Made by a program: the position numbers and the translations under genes. Under the pieces are notes generated by a model. It made no database searches. It saw nothing but the letters and a program-made list of their open reading frames with translations, and had not been told where the DNA came from. Below, piece by piece: positions 34,111 through 44,746 of a DNA stretch of 64,000 nucleotides (position 1 is its first letter; each line of letters begins with the position of its first letter). This stretch comes from Alentia gelatinosa (Eukaryota; Annelida; Polychaeta; Phyllodocida; Polynoidae), in the NCBI GenBank assembly GCA_950022655.1, contig OX465581.1:109971125-110035124 (forward strand), in the 5' to 3' direction.

Positions 34111-37100
34111 GTAATATTACTGCGTGCTTCAATCTCAATGGGGAACAGGGGGAAAACTAAACACTCATCAATTTCTTCCTTATTACAAGTAACAAAGGGC
34201 AATGCTAATTGAGGATGAATATGTGAGATTGAGACGTACATGACAGATAATAGATGCCGTTACTAATAGAAGACAATGGTCGATGAGGATAGATTAGGTG
34301 GGTGAGGAGAACTGACTGGTAACACTAACTTATTGAAACACTATATAGATTAAGATAGTCATGAGATGTGGGGAGAGATAGTGACTATCACGGGATGATT
34401 CGGAAGGACAATAAAGGATGGAAATTGACATAAAAGGTGCAGATATCAGATCTCTGTGGCCTTACCATCACCACCTGGTATCGTTCTTCTATCCCCTTTC
34501 TTCAACCCTAGCAACACAGTTCCTATATCATCACTGATTTCCCCACAATTCTACGACTGTGATCTGCAGCACTCTAATTGCTATAAGCGCTCCAACAACA
34601 TCAATGTTCATGTGATGATGGATGGCAGAATGATGAATATGAATGTAAGGCATTTGAGGAGAGAGAGATTGGTTAGGAAAATAGTAGAGTAGACATGGCT
34701 ACTGACAACGATGGGTGTAAAAGGCAGTGCACTGCACAAAACTTATCACTTTTTTCATATATACGCCATCGTGGACGTGCATGTATCGGCTTTAAATGGA
34801 CATGTTTTCATATACATACATCCATATTTCGCACCGGCGTATGAGGCGTATACAAGGCTGTTTCCTTTCAAATACCGATGCATCTTGACTATATTTCGCA
34901 CCTGGCGTATACGAGAGAAAACATCCTCTGCGCTATATATTTACACCGGGCGTATATATGTGTACCGATAGAAAATAAAAAAGGAGGTCTGCCTCCCCCA
35001 GCCCCCGCGAATTATCAGTGTGTTGTTTTAGCACTTTAGGCGGGGGTTAGGCGAGGGTTAGGTGAGGGGTAGGTGGGCCTGAGGCTAGGGCTTCTCTTTG
35101 CGGCTTCTGTGATTCCGACTTGTGTGAATGCGGCTTCCCTACAGAAGAGCGGCGTGGGACGTGGGGCACGGCCTGCTTAGGCAGGAATTAGGCGGGGATT
35201 AGGCGGCTTCGTCAGCGGTGTGGGTATAGACTCAATGTCTATAGTATCAACTTCTTAAAGGCTTACATATTGTAATACCCAGAACCCTACAGAAGACTGG
35301 TGTTTTCAAGGTAAAATCTATTAGAAAAACGGTAAAAAAAACATAATGCAGGGCTTATTATATGTAATCAATCAATTTATAGTCAATCAGGTTTTATAAA
35401 GGTTTTATAAAATAGATTGGTAATATAAGATTGCATTTTTCATATAATACAGACTTGGATGGTTAATGGAAAATTAAATATGCTACTAGTAGTACCCCAA
35501 GTGGCAGAGATTGGAACTATTGGATAGTGGGGTAAATACAACAGAATCAGGTGGATAAAAGCATACCTATATATGCCGGGCACATATATATATATAAAAT
35601 GGTGGTTCTCGTGCATGGTGGCTGCTGGAAAGGTTCATGTGTGGTAAGAGATGGACGATTGGCATGTAGGATAAAAGAAATAGACCGACAGTTTACATAT
35701 GATGGAAGACAATATCACAGATGATGATGGTCATATATAACAGAATGAAAGTAGTAGTGGATGAGAACAGACATTAATTAATGAAAAAAGGATAACTTAG
35801 GACAGAGTATAATTGCCAATTCAAAAGAAGACCTTTATTTTTTCTGGAAAGTACAAACGACAATTAAGGTTAATGACAAAGACGAACTGATAAGGATGAT
35901 TGTGTATAACAATAAAGGAAATAGGGTGATCGTGTTTAACAATGAGTGAAATAGTTTGTTAACCCAGGTCAAGTTAACGAACTATACATTGTCTAATCAC
36001 AGTAACTTGTTTTCTGTTTTACACAAATATAAACCCAAAGAAATGGAAAGCAGGAAATAAATATCTACCACCGATATTGGAAAAGCAATGTGAAATGCTA
36101 AACAAAACGTACCTGGGCTTGCTACTATTCAATACTTACTCTAGCTCGATGTACTTGATGCTGATAGCTGAAATAAAGACTGCTTTCAAAAACAATTAAA
36201 TGAAATAGGTGGTGATGGATAAGGAAAGACAGCAATTGAGGATGAAGGATGAAATAGGACTGTAACAGATGAGGATCTTAATTCATGGTAACCTTCGAGG
36301 GCAACATTTAAGAATGTTGACAGACGAAGATGACAGAAACCTTTAAGAGCTATCATCACAATTCATCCTTACTGTATTCCCTACTAGTGGTTTCACACAC
36401 TGCATGGTACACCAGGCTGTATGCAGGCTTTCTGTAGTGTTTTGGGTTACTGCTGGCTCACAGGGTCGATGGAGGGGAGCAGCTCACACATACGCCGAGC
36501 CCACCCTGTGTGCTTTTCGGATTAGACGGGTTTGAAATACGAGCAGAGTCTGTGGTGATGCAGGGCGCCGGCACGTTCTGTGCCACACTTCTAAGACCCA
36601 GCTCGTTCACGTTGGCTCCTGTAGGTAGAATTGCGCATCTATCCTCACGCCTGGTGACTCTGAGCCCTCTGAGAATAAACATAGAACCATATGAAAGCAT
36701 CACAGGCAATAGCTAGCAGCGTTAAACATGGCTGTGCGCGCTTTGAAGATGAAGCAGCGTATTTTGTTGGACCACTTGGACGTATTTATCATTGACTGTC
36801 TACACTTCTTTCCACATTGAGCTGGATGTACCAAAGTATTCTCGGTGGACGCATGCAGTACTTGTTTTAAAACAAATGATTAAAGCCAAATTATCTCATC
36901 TGACATGTGTGACATGTATTGTACTTACTGTTGTTTTATTCGTATACTGTATATTGCTGAAATGTTATTGAACGACTGTCTACCATAGACTTTAACATTG
37001 TACTGTGGCTTCCAAGCTACATTTGAAAAACTAACCTTTGTGAGAGTTCAAGAACTAATAAAAAAACTCTTTTTTTAAAAGTTTTTTTTAGAGTTTATCA

Positions 37101-37339
37101 CAAATCTTTTCTTATCAGGGGTAGAATACATAGAAATACCCACTGACTGTCCCTGAATGATATCCACAGCTGTTCTATCCACATGACCACCTCCATGTAC
37201 TCCTTCCTTAGCATCCCACCTACCCAAGCGTTCATCTGTGGTTTTGCGGTTACAGAATGCGCATTGCAACACTGCTACTGGTTGTTTTTTTATTCTATAG
37301 CGACATCAGCTACGCTCCTGACGGGGAAGATGGTAATAA
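34111..37339. other. Non-coding
   Basis: Contains a G-rich stretch (35038-35080) with five GGG runs in TTAGGCGAGGG and TTAGGTGAGGGG words, a possible G-quadruplex former, plus CGTATA-rich sequence at 34760-34970. No gene recognised. Confidence 0.35.
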
Positions 37340-37343
37340 CGTT

Positions 37344-37526
37344 AACCACTGACGTCAGTGGTTCTTGTTTACTCTAAAACTCCTAGGTTAAAAAAGACTA
37401 AAACATATTGGGACTATACTGGCAGGTGCATTAATAAAAGGTGTCTTCCGTAAGGAGCACGGTGAGACGTCAGGGTCTGACGTCAGTATGCTATTAAAGG
37501 AGACAAATATGGTTGGTCTGACGTCA
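37344..37526. promoter_or_regulatory. Cluster of CRE/ATF-type sites
   Basis: Three full TGACGTCA sites (37350-37357, 37478-37485, 37519-37526) and one GACGTCA (37466-37472) occur within 183 bp. The first sits in the perfect 20-bp palindrome AACCACTGACGTCAGTGGTT (37344-37363). TGACGTCA is the CREB/ATF consensus. Enhancer or promoter function is inferred. A promoter-like segment lies about 0.9 kb to the right. Confidence 0.5.
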
Positions 37527-37530
37527 TACA

Positions 37531-38276
37531 TGATAACATAACAGCACTACAACGTTGTCGTCTGCTTCACTCAAACATCATATTTCTCGGTTTTTATGAA
37601 TTCAGGAAAGGACACCTACACGTTCAGGAACATATACATTGCATTGCAAATTCAGCTGTAGTGGTGTGCTGAAGATATCAGTTGTATTTCATAGATGTTA
37701 AATTCGACTGTTATTTTGCTATTATTTTTTTATTTCATTTTTTTAAAATTTGAGCTTGGGTCTCTTTATTTTCATTATTCTTTCTGTAGAGTGTGTTATA
37801 CATGTGACTTTCCATCGTATTGTATACATGTGACTATTCTTCATAGTATACATGTGTCACATAGTTCAAATTTGAGATTATCTCTTTAAAGATTTCTCTA
37901 TTTCTTAGTATTTCAGTTAAGATAGAAAGTCTAGCTGAGTTTTTAATGTAATGTTAACTAAAGATTGCATATTATTATTGTAATAGTTATTAATTCATTG
38001 ACTGGTTTTTAATATGAATTACATGATCACCTTGCTTGTATTGTATGAGATTGTTCTTCTTTTGTATTTTTTGGTTTGATAACAACATCACAATAACACT
38101 TATATAGAATGATGATTAACCGGACAGGGTACATACAGGTTGATGAACAATAACAATACGATTCAGAGTACTTATTATTATATACCTATGAACTAAATCA
38201 GTGTAAATACGTACTGCTCCTAGGGGTACAGTTATTACACACAGAATGCACTGTACGCCGTGAAACGTTGTACCGG
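37531..38276. other. Non-coding, T-rich
   Basis: Contains T-rich runs (37720-37745) and no coding signal between the CRE cluster and the CpG-rich block. Confidence 0.35.
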
Positions 38277-38370
38277 TGCCTTTGGATACTGACAGACTGC
38301 ATGCTTTGGGTGACAGACTGCATCCTTTGACCCTCACCGGCACGCTTTGGCTGACAGACTGCACCCTTTG
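38277..38370. repeat. Short degenerate repeat, about 24-36-bp spacing
   Basis: TGACAGACTGCA-(2 nt)-CTTTG occurs three times (about 38290, 38311, 38352). Confidence 0.7.
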
Positions 38371-38384
38371 AAGAAATAACGCAT

Positions 38385-38440
38385 TTTGATTGGTCGAGAG
38401 GCCGACAACAGAATTCTAGGTGCCAGATTCAAAAATGGCG
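38385..38440 (+). promoter_or_regulatory. Candidate core promoter (CCAAT box plus YY1-like site)
   Basis: GATTGGTC at 38388-38395 is an inverted CCAAT box. 40 bp later AAAATGGCGG (38432-38441) matches the YY1 core that overlaps many animal start sites. The following 300 bp are CpG-rich, unlike the surroundings. No TATA. Confidence 0.35.
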
Positions 38441-38560
38441 GATCCCTTCACTTCGCGAGTTCTGTGGTGCCGTACAGTAACCACGGAGCGAGTTTGTGCG
38501 AAAACACATCAAACTTCGAGGTGGAATACGATAACGAATCATGTGATACACTTCAGATAG
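38435..38560 (+). CDS. Candidate short ORF or first exon downstream of the YY1-like site
   Basis: The ATG inside AAAATGGCGG has A at -3 and G at +4 and opens 41 codons (MADPFTSRVLWCRTVTTERV at the start) before TAG. Length and composition are unremarkable and no continuation was found. It is listed only because it coincides with the promoter-like motifs and CpG-rich DNA. Confidence 0.2.
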   Translation: MADPFTSRVLWCRTVTTERVCAKTHQTSRWNTITNHVIHFR

Positions 38561-38877
38561 CTTAGATATGCGAGAAATATCGATTTGGATACGTTCACGG
38601 GCCGAGCGGGGACTCGCCGATGTCAACAAATAGCGGAGACACTGCACCGCTCGAGTATCGCTGTCCGACGGGACGATCGAGTGTAGCAGGGTGATCGCTT
38701 GCTAATTTATGCAGTGCTATAATGTATTCGCGCCTGTGCGGTGATCACTTCCGGTTGTCAACTTCTGCCATGTCTGCTCATGTACATGTCGTCTTTGTAA
38801 GTTGTAAATAGTGACTTCGAAGTCGAATTACGGTCAGTTTTAGCGTATTAAGACTGAATTAAGGTATATAATAATAT

Positions 38878-39028
38878 GAAACCATAGTTATGGTGACAGT
38901 ACGGGGTAGATTTATGAGTTGTTTCGGAGAAATTCGTTCTGAACGAGCCGGCACGGCGAGTTCAGAACGAATTTCTCCGAAACAACTAAAAAAAAATTAC
39001 CCCGTACTGTCACCATAACTATGGTTTC
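38878..39028. mobile_element. Near-perfect hairpin element, 67-nt arms
   Basis: The arms run from GAAACCATAG to CTGAAC and back with almost complete complementarity; the only mismatched patch is about 10 nt (GATTTATG against A9). Tip: GTTCTGAAC-GA-GCCG-GCA-CGGC-GA-GTTCAGAAC, the same GA/GA internal loop as other copies with wholly different stems. The left flank GGTATATAATAATA is shared with the 57.7-kb hairpin. Confidence 0.85.
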
Positions 39029-40942
39029 ACATATTACATACAAGAGACATCACAATACAATGTGCAGATTACATACAAACATAGGAAACCAGTGATCTAG
39101 CTTATGTCTAGACTATGACACACAGGCAAAAGGTCCCTGACCTGGAGAACAGCAAGGAGATGTTACTTTAACATGGAAATGGCAGTTAGAATTGTTAGAT
39201 ACCTAGCTATGGGATATAAATGGTATTAATACAGAGTGGTCCAAGATACCTTACATTACCGCACGTCATGTTCCATTCCCAACGTGGGGAAAAAGGAGAG
39301 AGGAAGCAGTTCCCAGTTTCCTCTCAACATTCACTGAAAATACATTCAGACACAAGACAAGTGGTCCAGACTGTGCGATGAGGACAAAATTAGCACTCTT
39401 CTTATTTTAGACAATCATTATGGCTTCTCAAGCACTGTCCTGTCAGACATAGCATAGGTGAAATGTAAACTCATTTCACCCGTGGAAACGAAGTCTCCAA
39501 AACAATTGTAGATATAAAAAAATACTCCTGATCAACGCCACACTTGGTGCCTCGTATGCCTTGAATAGGTATTGGCTGTGTCGTGACATAGGAGTTAGCT
39601 GATTGCGATATTAAACACACAAATTGTTGGCATATGTTATCACGAGCTTACAAGTAGGTTCAAAGTGGCCACTACACTGACGACTGTCATTTGTGGTAAC
39701 ACATAAAACAGCGCTGGATCTCGATATATGCAGACCACATGGCGTTTCTTATGTGCCTTAGCAATAACTGTTTCCTTCACCAAATCACTGTAATGAGGTT
39801 CTCATTGTGTGCTAGGTAAAACACCACATCACCCTGTCCTCATTGATATATTGCTGAAAAAGAAAACTGGTCCAAAGGAACAATTTAAATGTTGAAGTCA
39901 GACAAGCTGAAAACCTCAAAATGTTCAAGCCTTAGATGTATAGCAGAGTCTCACACTAGCTTTTGATGAATCATCTGTGTATCATCATTGTGTTATTTAA
40001 GATACTGGATCATGTAGGCTAAAGATTAAGAACTATCTGGTTGTGTAATTTAATTTAGCAATGAATATCTACTTGCCAGGGTATGGATACACCCTTGCTT
40101 TGCCGTATTTATGGGATTGGAAGAGTTGGAACTTGATATGCTACATCAAGTAAGTCATGTGCTTCTGTTAATCATTGGACTTTATATGTCATCATTAATT
40201 TTTTTTTTAATTCAAGAAACAAAGTTTAACGACAAACATTATTCGCACATAAGTAGCGATCTTCCACAATGATGTCACAGGGACACAGACAAGTAACAAG
40301 TTTACAACGACAAATACAGGTAGACAGATTTGACAAATATATACAATATGTAGTCTTGGACATATGAGTCTTAATTTTTTATCTTAGTAGCATAGATATT
40401 TCAGACTCTTTGATCTTATGATCTGGGTTGACGATCCTATGATCATATATACAGAGCTTCTGGGTGTCTAGATATAATCATCCTGGTCAAGAAAAGTAGG
40501 CAGGATCGTCTTTTATCTTCATTTTAAAACTGTCACCAGAGGGTAGTATTTGCACTTCTCTTGGTAATTACCCCAGTATTTCTTCCATGACAAATTGGCG
40601 ATTGTTTATACTTTACTCTTTAGGATACCTTGGTATCCTTTCTAGTACGTTTGTTCTCTGCATTGTAAATATGTGAGTCATCCTCAGTGTACTACAGCTG
40701 CTGGAAAAATGTAAAATCAATGGAGACCTCAATTAAAAAAGCTGTTGAAAATAAACTGATCTCTTGAACTGAAGTACCAAATGACCTGCTTGTCGATTTG
40801 GCTTAATTCTGATTAATATTGTGGATGATTAGAAATTATCAATAATTTGGTATGGTCGCCACCTAGTGTTTCTCAAGTCAGACACTCAGTCTCAGAGAGG
40901 GATCCACCAGATCACCCCTCTCATAAGATCTCACACTCTCTA
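39029..40942. other. Non-coding
   Basis: AT-rich, no long open frame and no repeat noticed. Confidence 0.4.
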
Positions 40943-41194
40943 AGTGGTATTCTGTACAAGGTTCTCACTACGCTCTATGGGAGAAGAATTCTTAACGAAC
41001 TAGGCTTAGAGCCTCGAGAATCCACTGGTACACAGTATTCCCGCTAGGTGGCATCATATAGATTATAGGAATCTTCGGGTTGCATTGATGTATGTCTTTA
41101 TCACGGAAGGCAGGCCAGTGAATTCTGAAGGCTCTAAGCCTAGTTCGTTAAGAATTCTTCTCCTGTAGAGCTTAGTGAGAGTACAGAATACCAC
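40943..41194. mobile_element. MITE with 80-bp inverted ends
   Basis: Left arm 40943-41028 and right arm 41114-41194 pair almost throughout. Landmarks are AGTGGTATTCTGTAC, GAGAAGAATTCTTAACGAAC and TAGGCTTAGAGCC and their complements. The spacer is 85 bp. Superfamily not assigned. Confidence 0.82.
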
Positions 41195-41760
41195 TGGACA
41201 ATGTTTTCTACCTTGACTTTATCAGAGCGTGTTCGTATTATCTATATACTTTGCCTAAAGGTAAGTGGGGTCACATATATAGACTTCCAATGTACTGCAA
41301 TAAAAGCTATGCCTTCACTATCTGTGTACTATCACTGTGGTATTAGAAAGGAGCAGGGTTCCAGTGTTTCAGTTTCTTAGAGGTGTGTCTAGCTGACCAT
41401 GACCATTTACTCAAGACCGAAATACCTCAAGACCCACTGGTGCATAATATGTTTGGATCCTTAACTCAGCAAGTTGCATAAATGGCAAGTTGACTGGGTA
41501 GCCTACAAGTGGATTACAGAAACGATCCATAGACTGAATGTACCCTAGACCTTTAAATTGTTATTCATTTATAATTGCACGCTAGGTTACTCAACAGGCA
41601 TCATCAGTCCCCTACTGGAGGCATCATCCGCCCTGGGCCGGTTGATGCCTTGAGGCATCATTCGCTCCTAAAGGGTTGATAGGTGATTCATAAACGTTTG
41701 CACAGAGGAATAATACGACCTGTGACAATAGATGTATAAGTGTTACGTGCCTAGGACTCC
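41195..41760. other. Non-coding
   Basis: Includes a short triplicated GGCATCAT phrase (41600-41670) with 24-35 bp spacing. No gene seen. Confidence 0.35.
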
Positions 41761-41787
41761 TAGTGCTACACAGGTGATGACACTATT

Positions 41788-41796
41788 TATATAAAG
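41788..41796 (+). promoter_or_regulatory. TATA-box-like site
   Basis: TATATAAAG lies about 30 bp before a pyrimidine-rich stretch (GTCTCGTTCTG) and 157 bp before the ATG of a 66-codon frame, which is conventional spacing. Function inferred. Confidence 0.3.
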
Positions 41797-41952
41797 AGGT
41801 GGTGCATTTGTCTCGTTCTGCGGAAGAAGACACGCCCTGTAACTTCCATACTTCTTTTAACAACAACGGTACAATCGACTTTCAACTTCCCAGTCACCAC
41901 CAATAATTCCATATCTTTTAATCATCGGCATCACAGACCATCGACAATAGTT

Positions 41953-42153
41953 ATGTATAGGCCAAAGGTAGACCTGACACTTTTGAGCGATTGGTGTAGT
42001 CACCTGAATGAAACCTTAAGCTGGGGAAAGTGTGTTCACGAAACGATAACACATGTCAACTCGATGTTGTTTAAGTTAGCGTTAGAATATACAAGAATCA
42101 AAGAGGACCTTTCTTTGACTATCCGGGGCCCGTATAATAAGCCATGCTCGTAG
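41953..42153 (+). CDS. Candidate small ORF, unknown product
   Basis: 66 codons starting MYRPKVDLTLLSDWCSHLNE. The frame is in fact open from about 41763, giving roughly 130 codons without a stop. The sequence is helical-looking with two Trp and two Cys and no recognised domain. A TATA-like site lies upstream and AATAAA at about 42349 lies 195 bp after the stop, so an intronless small gene is conceivable. The ATG context is poor. A fragment of a larger exon or chance are both possible. Confidence 0.27.
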   Translation: MYRPKVDLTLLSDWCSHLNETLSWGKCVHETITHVNSMLFKLALEYTRIKEDLSLTIRGPYNKPCS

Positions 42154-42559
42154 CTGTGCAGCAGATGACAGTAGCGACGAACGTTCGAGAGAGGGACGAT
42201 TTTATGGACGATAATAGGCCATTTGTAGTGAATAAACGTAGGTGAATTCTTTTACATAATTGATCGTCCAGAGGGCCCGAGTGAAAGAACGGCTGTTTCG
42301 AAGAACTCGGAGATTGTACACACAATATATCCTCTCAATACAAATTGTCAATAAAAAAGAAGAAAAGATGCCCCACAACGGTGCCTAGGACAAAACACAC
42401 CTCAAGACAGACTGGGGCACACCCTGAACAAGGATTTCTAATGACTGCAGGTGGTGTCATCTAGTGGAGTATCTGTTAACCATATTTCTTTTATAATACT
42501 TAGTATTGTAGTATTCACAAACCCACAAGTCTGGAAATAGTGTATAGTATTTTTTATTG

Positions 42560-42640
42560 ATTGTTATTTCTTTACATGAATTTCAATTGACACAACGTTT
42601 TGGCTCTAAAGTGGCCTTCATCAGGTGTCTGATATAATAT
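42560..42640 (-). other. Retroelement-terminus motif (Penelope/LINE-like)
   Basis: On the minus strand: CTGATGAAGGCCACTTTAGA then GCCAAAACGTTGTG. GGC/GCC pairing around a loop after CTGATGA and before AAAACG is the pattern found at the termini of Penelope-like and some LINE elements and resembles a hammerhead core, although the expected GAAA is CAAAA. No polymerase nearby. Confidence 0.3.
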
Positions 42641-42780
42641 TACAAATGAATCAAAGTAGATATTGGAGACATTCTCTCTTTAACACTGCCGAATATTCGC
42701 TAGTTTTTTTTGTTAGCTAGATTCTCAGGGATACCTACTATTGGGTACGACCTCCCACACCAATCAGCTATGATTGAGAA

Positions 42781-43279
42781 GGTGTTCGCTTATGCAGGGT
42801 TTTAGTCCTTTTCGTACTGAAACAACGGACCACTTACGCAGGGTGTCAGCTAACGCAGGGTGTCTGTTTTCTTTATTTAGGCTGAAGGATTAAAGAAGAA
42901 ACCAACAGATTTTGGTCAAAGTAGTCGTTCTCCACGAGTTTGATGCGAAGTGTTATGAACAAGGCGACAGCCGAATGAATATCACATAGCAATCAAACGA
43001 GTTAGAGAATGGCTTCATTGACCCAAACGAGTTGCTTTCTGTATTCATCTCACCCCTTTACATACTAAAAGAATGGACGACACTCAGGATGTAAACCATG
43101 GAGAACGGACTGCAATACTTGTAGGGGCATGGAGAACGAGTTCCCAATGCTAAGCCTATGGACATTTATTTCAGGGGTGAGATAAAACAGTAGACTCAGG
43201 GTGCCTATTTGTGGTGCTCAAGGCTGGTTACTCGGGGTGGTTGCTTACATGAGGTGTTCGTGTTCGCGGGGTTCTACTG
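42781..43279 (-). mobile_element. pogo/Tigger-like MITE fragment, split by a box-hairpin element
   Basis: The right end CGCGGGGTTCTACTG (43265-43279) and repeated ACTTACGCAGGGTG/CTAACGCAGGGTG blocks belong to the family at 12809 and 46970. A 296-bp box-hairpin element sits in its middle. The left end is not clear. Confidence 0.55.
42891..43186 (-). mobile_element. Box-hairpin element, CTCACCCC subtype, full length
   Basis: Hairpin 42891-43043, box 43044-43186, ending with TAAGCCTATGG and GGGGTGAGATAAA. Arms: TTTTGGTCAAAGTAGTCG and its near complement. Tip 42954-42981: TATGAAC-AA-GGC-GACA-GCC-GA-ATGAATA, with one G-to-A change in the internal loop. Nearly the same sequence in reverse as 20801 and 29288, so it supplies the full-length consensus for the deleted copy at 29288. 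Confidence 0.8.
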
Positions 43280-43691
43280 AATATATACACAATGTGGGTC
43301 GGTTCATTGTATCAATTGTAGAGCTATATGTAGCAACACTAATGATATCGTGCTATACTTTCAAAGATCTCTAAACATAACACTTTCTCGTAATTTACGA
43401 ATGAAATGCACCACCAAGAATAAAATATATCTCACATCTACCTCACAAAATCTCTACGCGCCATGTCTATTGGGTGACATACCCTTGCCTGTGTTTGGAG
43501 AGTGATCAGCGGACGGAGACCTTGCGTTCACCCTGAACATGACGTCATTAGCCGCCATTAGTGCACCTGATGAAGATACAAGACCTTGCGGAGAGAGAGG
43601 TGGGCAGTACACGCTTCGTCCCTTAGGGGATACTTCCCTGCACGTCTTATCAGGTGACACACCTGTTTTCCGTCCAATGGTTTATGTCTTA
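43280..43691. other. Non-coding
   Basis: A single TGACGTCA occurs at 43539-43546. No other structure seen. Confidence 0.35.
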
Positions 43692-43798
43692 TGCCCCAGT
43701 CACACTGGCGTAAAATTTGGCGTTTCTTCTACGTATTTAAATTGGTGGGGAGTACGTATTAGCTACAGATTTGGAACGCATCTGTTTGGTTTGCTTTA
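43692..43798 (+). mobile_element. Partial 5' copy of the TGCCCCAGTCACACTGGCG element
   Basis: 107 bp nearly identical to the first 107 bp of the next copy, joined head-to-tail. It starts with the inverted end but has no right end. Confidence 0.85.
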
Positions 43799-44113
43799 TG
43801 CCCCAGTCACACTGGCGTAAATTTCGGCGTTTCTTCTACGCATTTAAATTGGTGGGGAGTATGTATTAGCTACGGATTTGGAATGTATCTGTTTGGTTTG
43901 CTTTAACGTTTTAGTATGCTTCTCAACGTTCATCAACGCTTATTTACGTTTCTGTACGTATTTTGGTGTTTTTCGGCGCATTCCGACTTTCATTTACGCA
44001 TCTCCGCGTTTTCCCGCGCATCGCCGCGCATTTGTAAATCTCAAAATGCGTAGAAGAACGTAGACGTGCGTACACGGAAAAACGCCGTTTTTTACGCCAG
44101 TGTGACTGGGGCA
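43799..44113 (+). mobile_element. MITE, TGCCCCAGTCACACTGGCG family, complete copy 1
   Basis: Inverted ends TGCCCCAGTCACACTGGCG and the exact complement, extended by GTTTCTTCTACGC/GCGTAGAAGAACG inside. TTA on both sides is consistent with a PIF/Harbinger-type target duplication. CpG-rich interior (TTACGCATCTCCGCG). Confidence 0.88.
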
Positions 44114-44117
44114 TTAA

Positions 44118-44442
44118 TGCCCCAGTCACACTGGCGTAAAATTTGGCGTTTCTTCTACATATTTGAATTGTTGGGGACCACATATTAACTACGGATTTGG
44201 AACGTATCTCTTTGCGTTTCTTTAACGTTTTAGTACGCTTCTCAACGTTCATCAACGTTCATCAACGCTTATCTACGCATCTGTACGCATTGTGGCGTTT
44301 TTCGGCGCATTCCGACTTTCCTTTACGCATCTCCTCGTTTTCCCGCGCATCGCCGCGCATTTGTAGATTTCAAAATGCGTAGAAGAACGTAGAGGTGCGT
44401 ACACGGGAAAACGGCGTTTTTTACGCCAGTGTGACTGGGGCA
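44118..44442 (+). mobile_element. MITE, TGCCCCAGTCACACTGGCG family, complete copy 2
   Basis: Same ends and interior as copy 1, separated from it only by TTAA and followed by TTA. It carries an extra CATCAACGTT repeat. Tandem arrangement of two full copies. Confidence 0.88.
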
Positions 44443-44459
44443 TTAGGATTCTGAAGTTA

Positions 44460-44743
44460 GGCCTGGCGTCAACCTACTACGATAGACATTTAGACCTCCC
44501 GATATGGCTCCGATACAAAAAGTCAATATCGGAGACATATCGGGAAGGTGCATTTAATCGTAGACACATGTCTAGACATGCCAATCCACCATGCATTGTA
44601 TGGGTTTTTTATCGGTGTCTAATCGCAGAACCGTGGTCAACTGCCCCGAAATTAGGTGACCTTCCGACACGATTTTGATTTTCCATCGGGAGGTGCATCG
44701 TAGGCCATATCGGTACCATATCGTAGTAGGTAGACGCCGGGCC
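44460..44743 (+). mobile_element. PIF/Harbinger-like MITE, complete
   Basis: GGCCTGGCGTCAACCTAC and GTAGGTAGACGCCGGGCC form inverted ends of about 24 bp with two mismatches. TTA lies directly outside both (44457-44459, 44744-44746). GC-starting ends with a TTA duplication are standard for this superfamily. Inner GATATGGCTCCGATA/CCGATATTG blocks recur near 50.0 kb. No transposase. Confidence 0.8.
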
Positions 44744-44746
44744 TTA

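Noticed and set aside
35038..35080. Interstitial telomere repeat
   Set aside because: TTAGG-containing words are present but irregular and mixed with GTGAGG; better described as G-rich low complexity.
36984..37002. Another box core (CCATAGACTTTAACATTG)
   Set aside because: The string matches well, but no inverted ends, junction or hairpin were found around it, so it was not called as a copy.
43878..44382. Frames rich in Phe/Arg (RFSTFINA-like repeats)
   Set aside because: Present twice because the MITE is present twice; composition follows the element.
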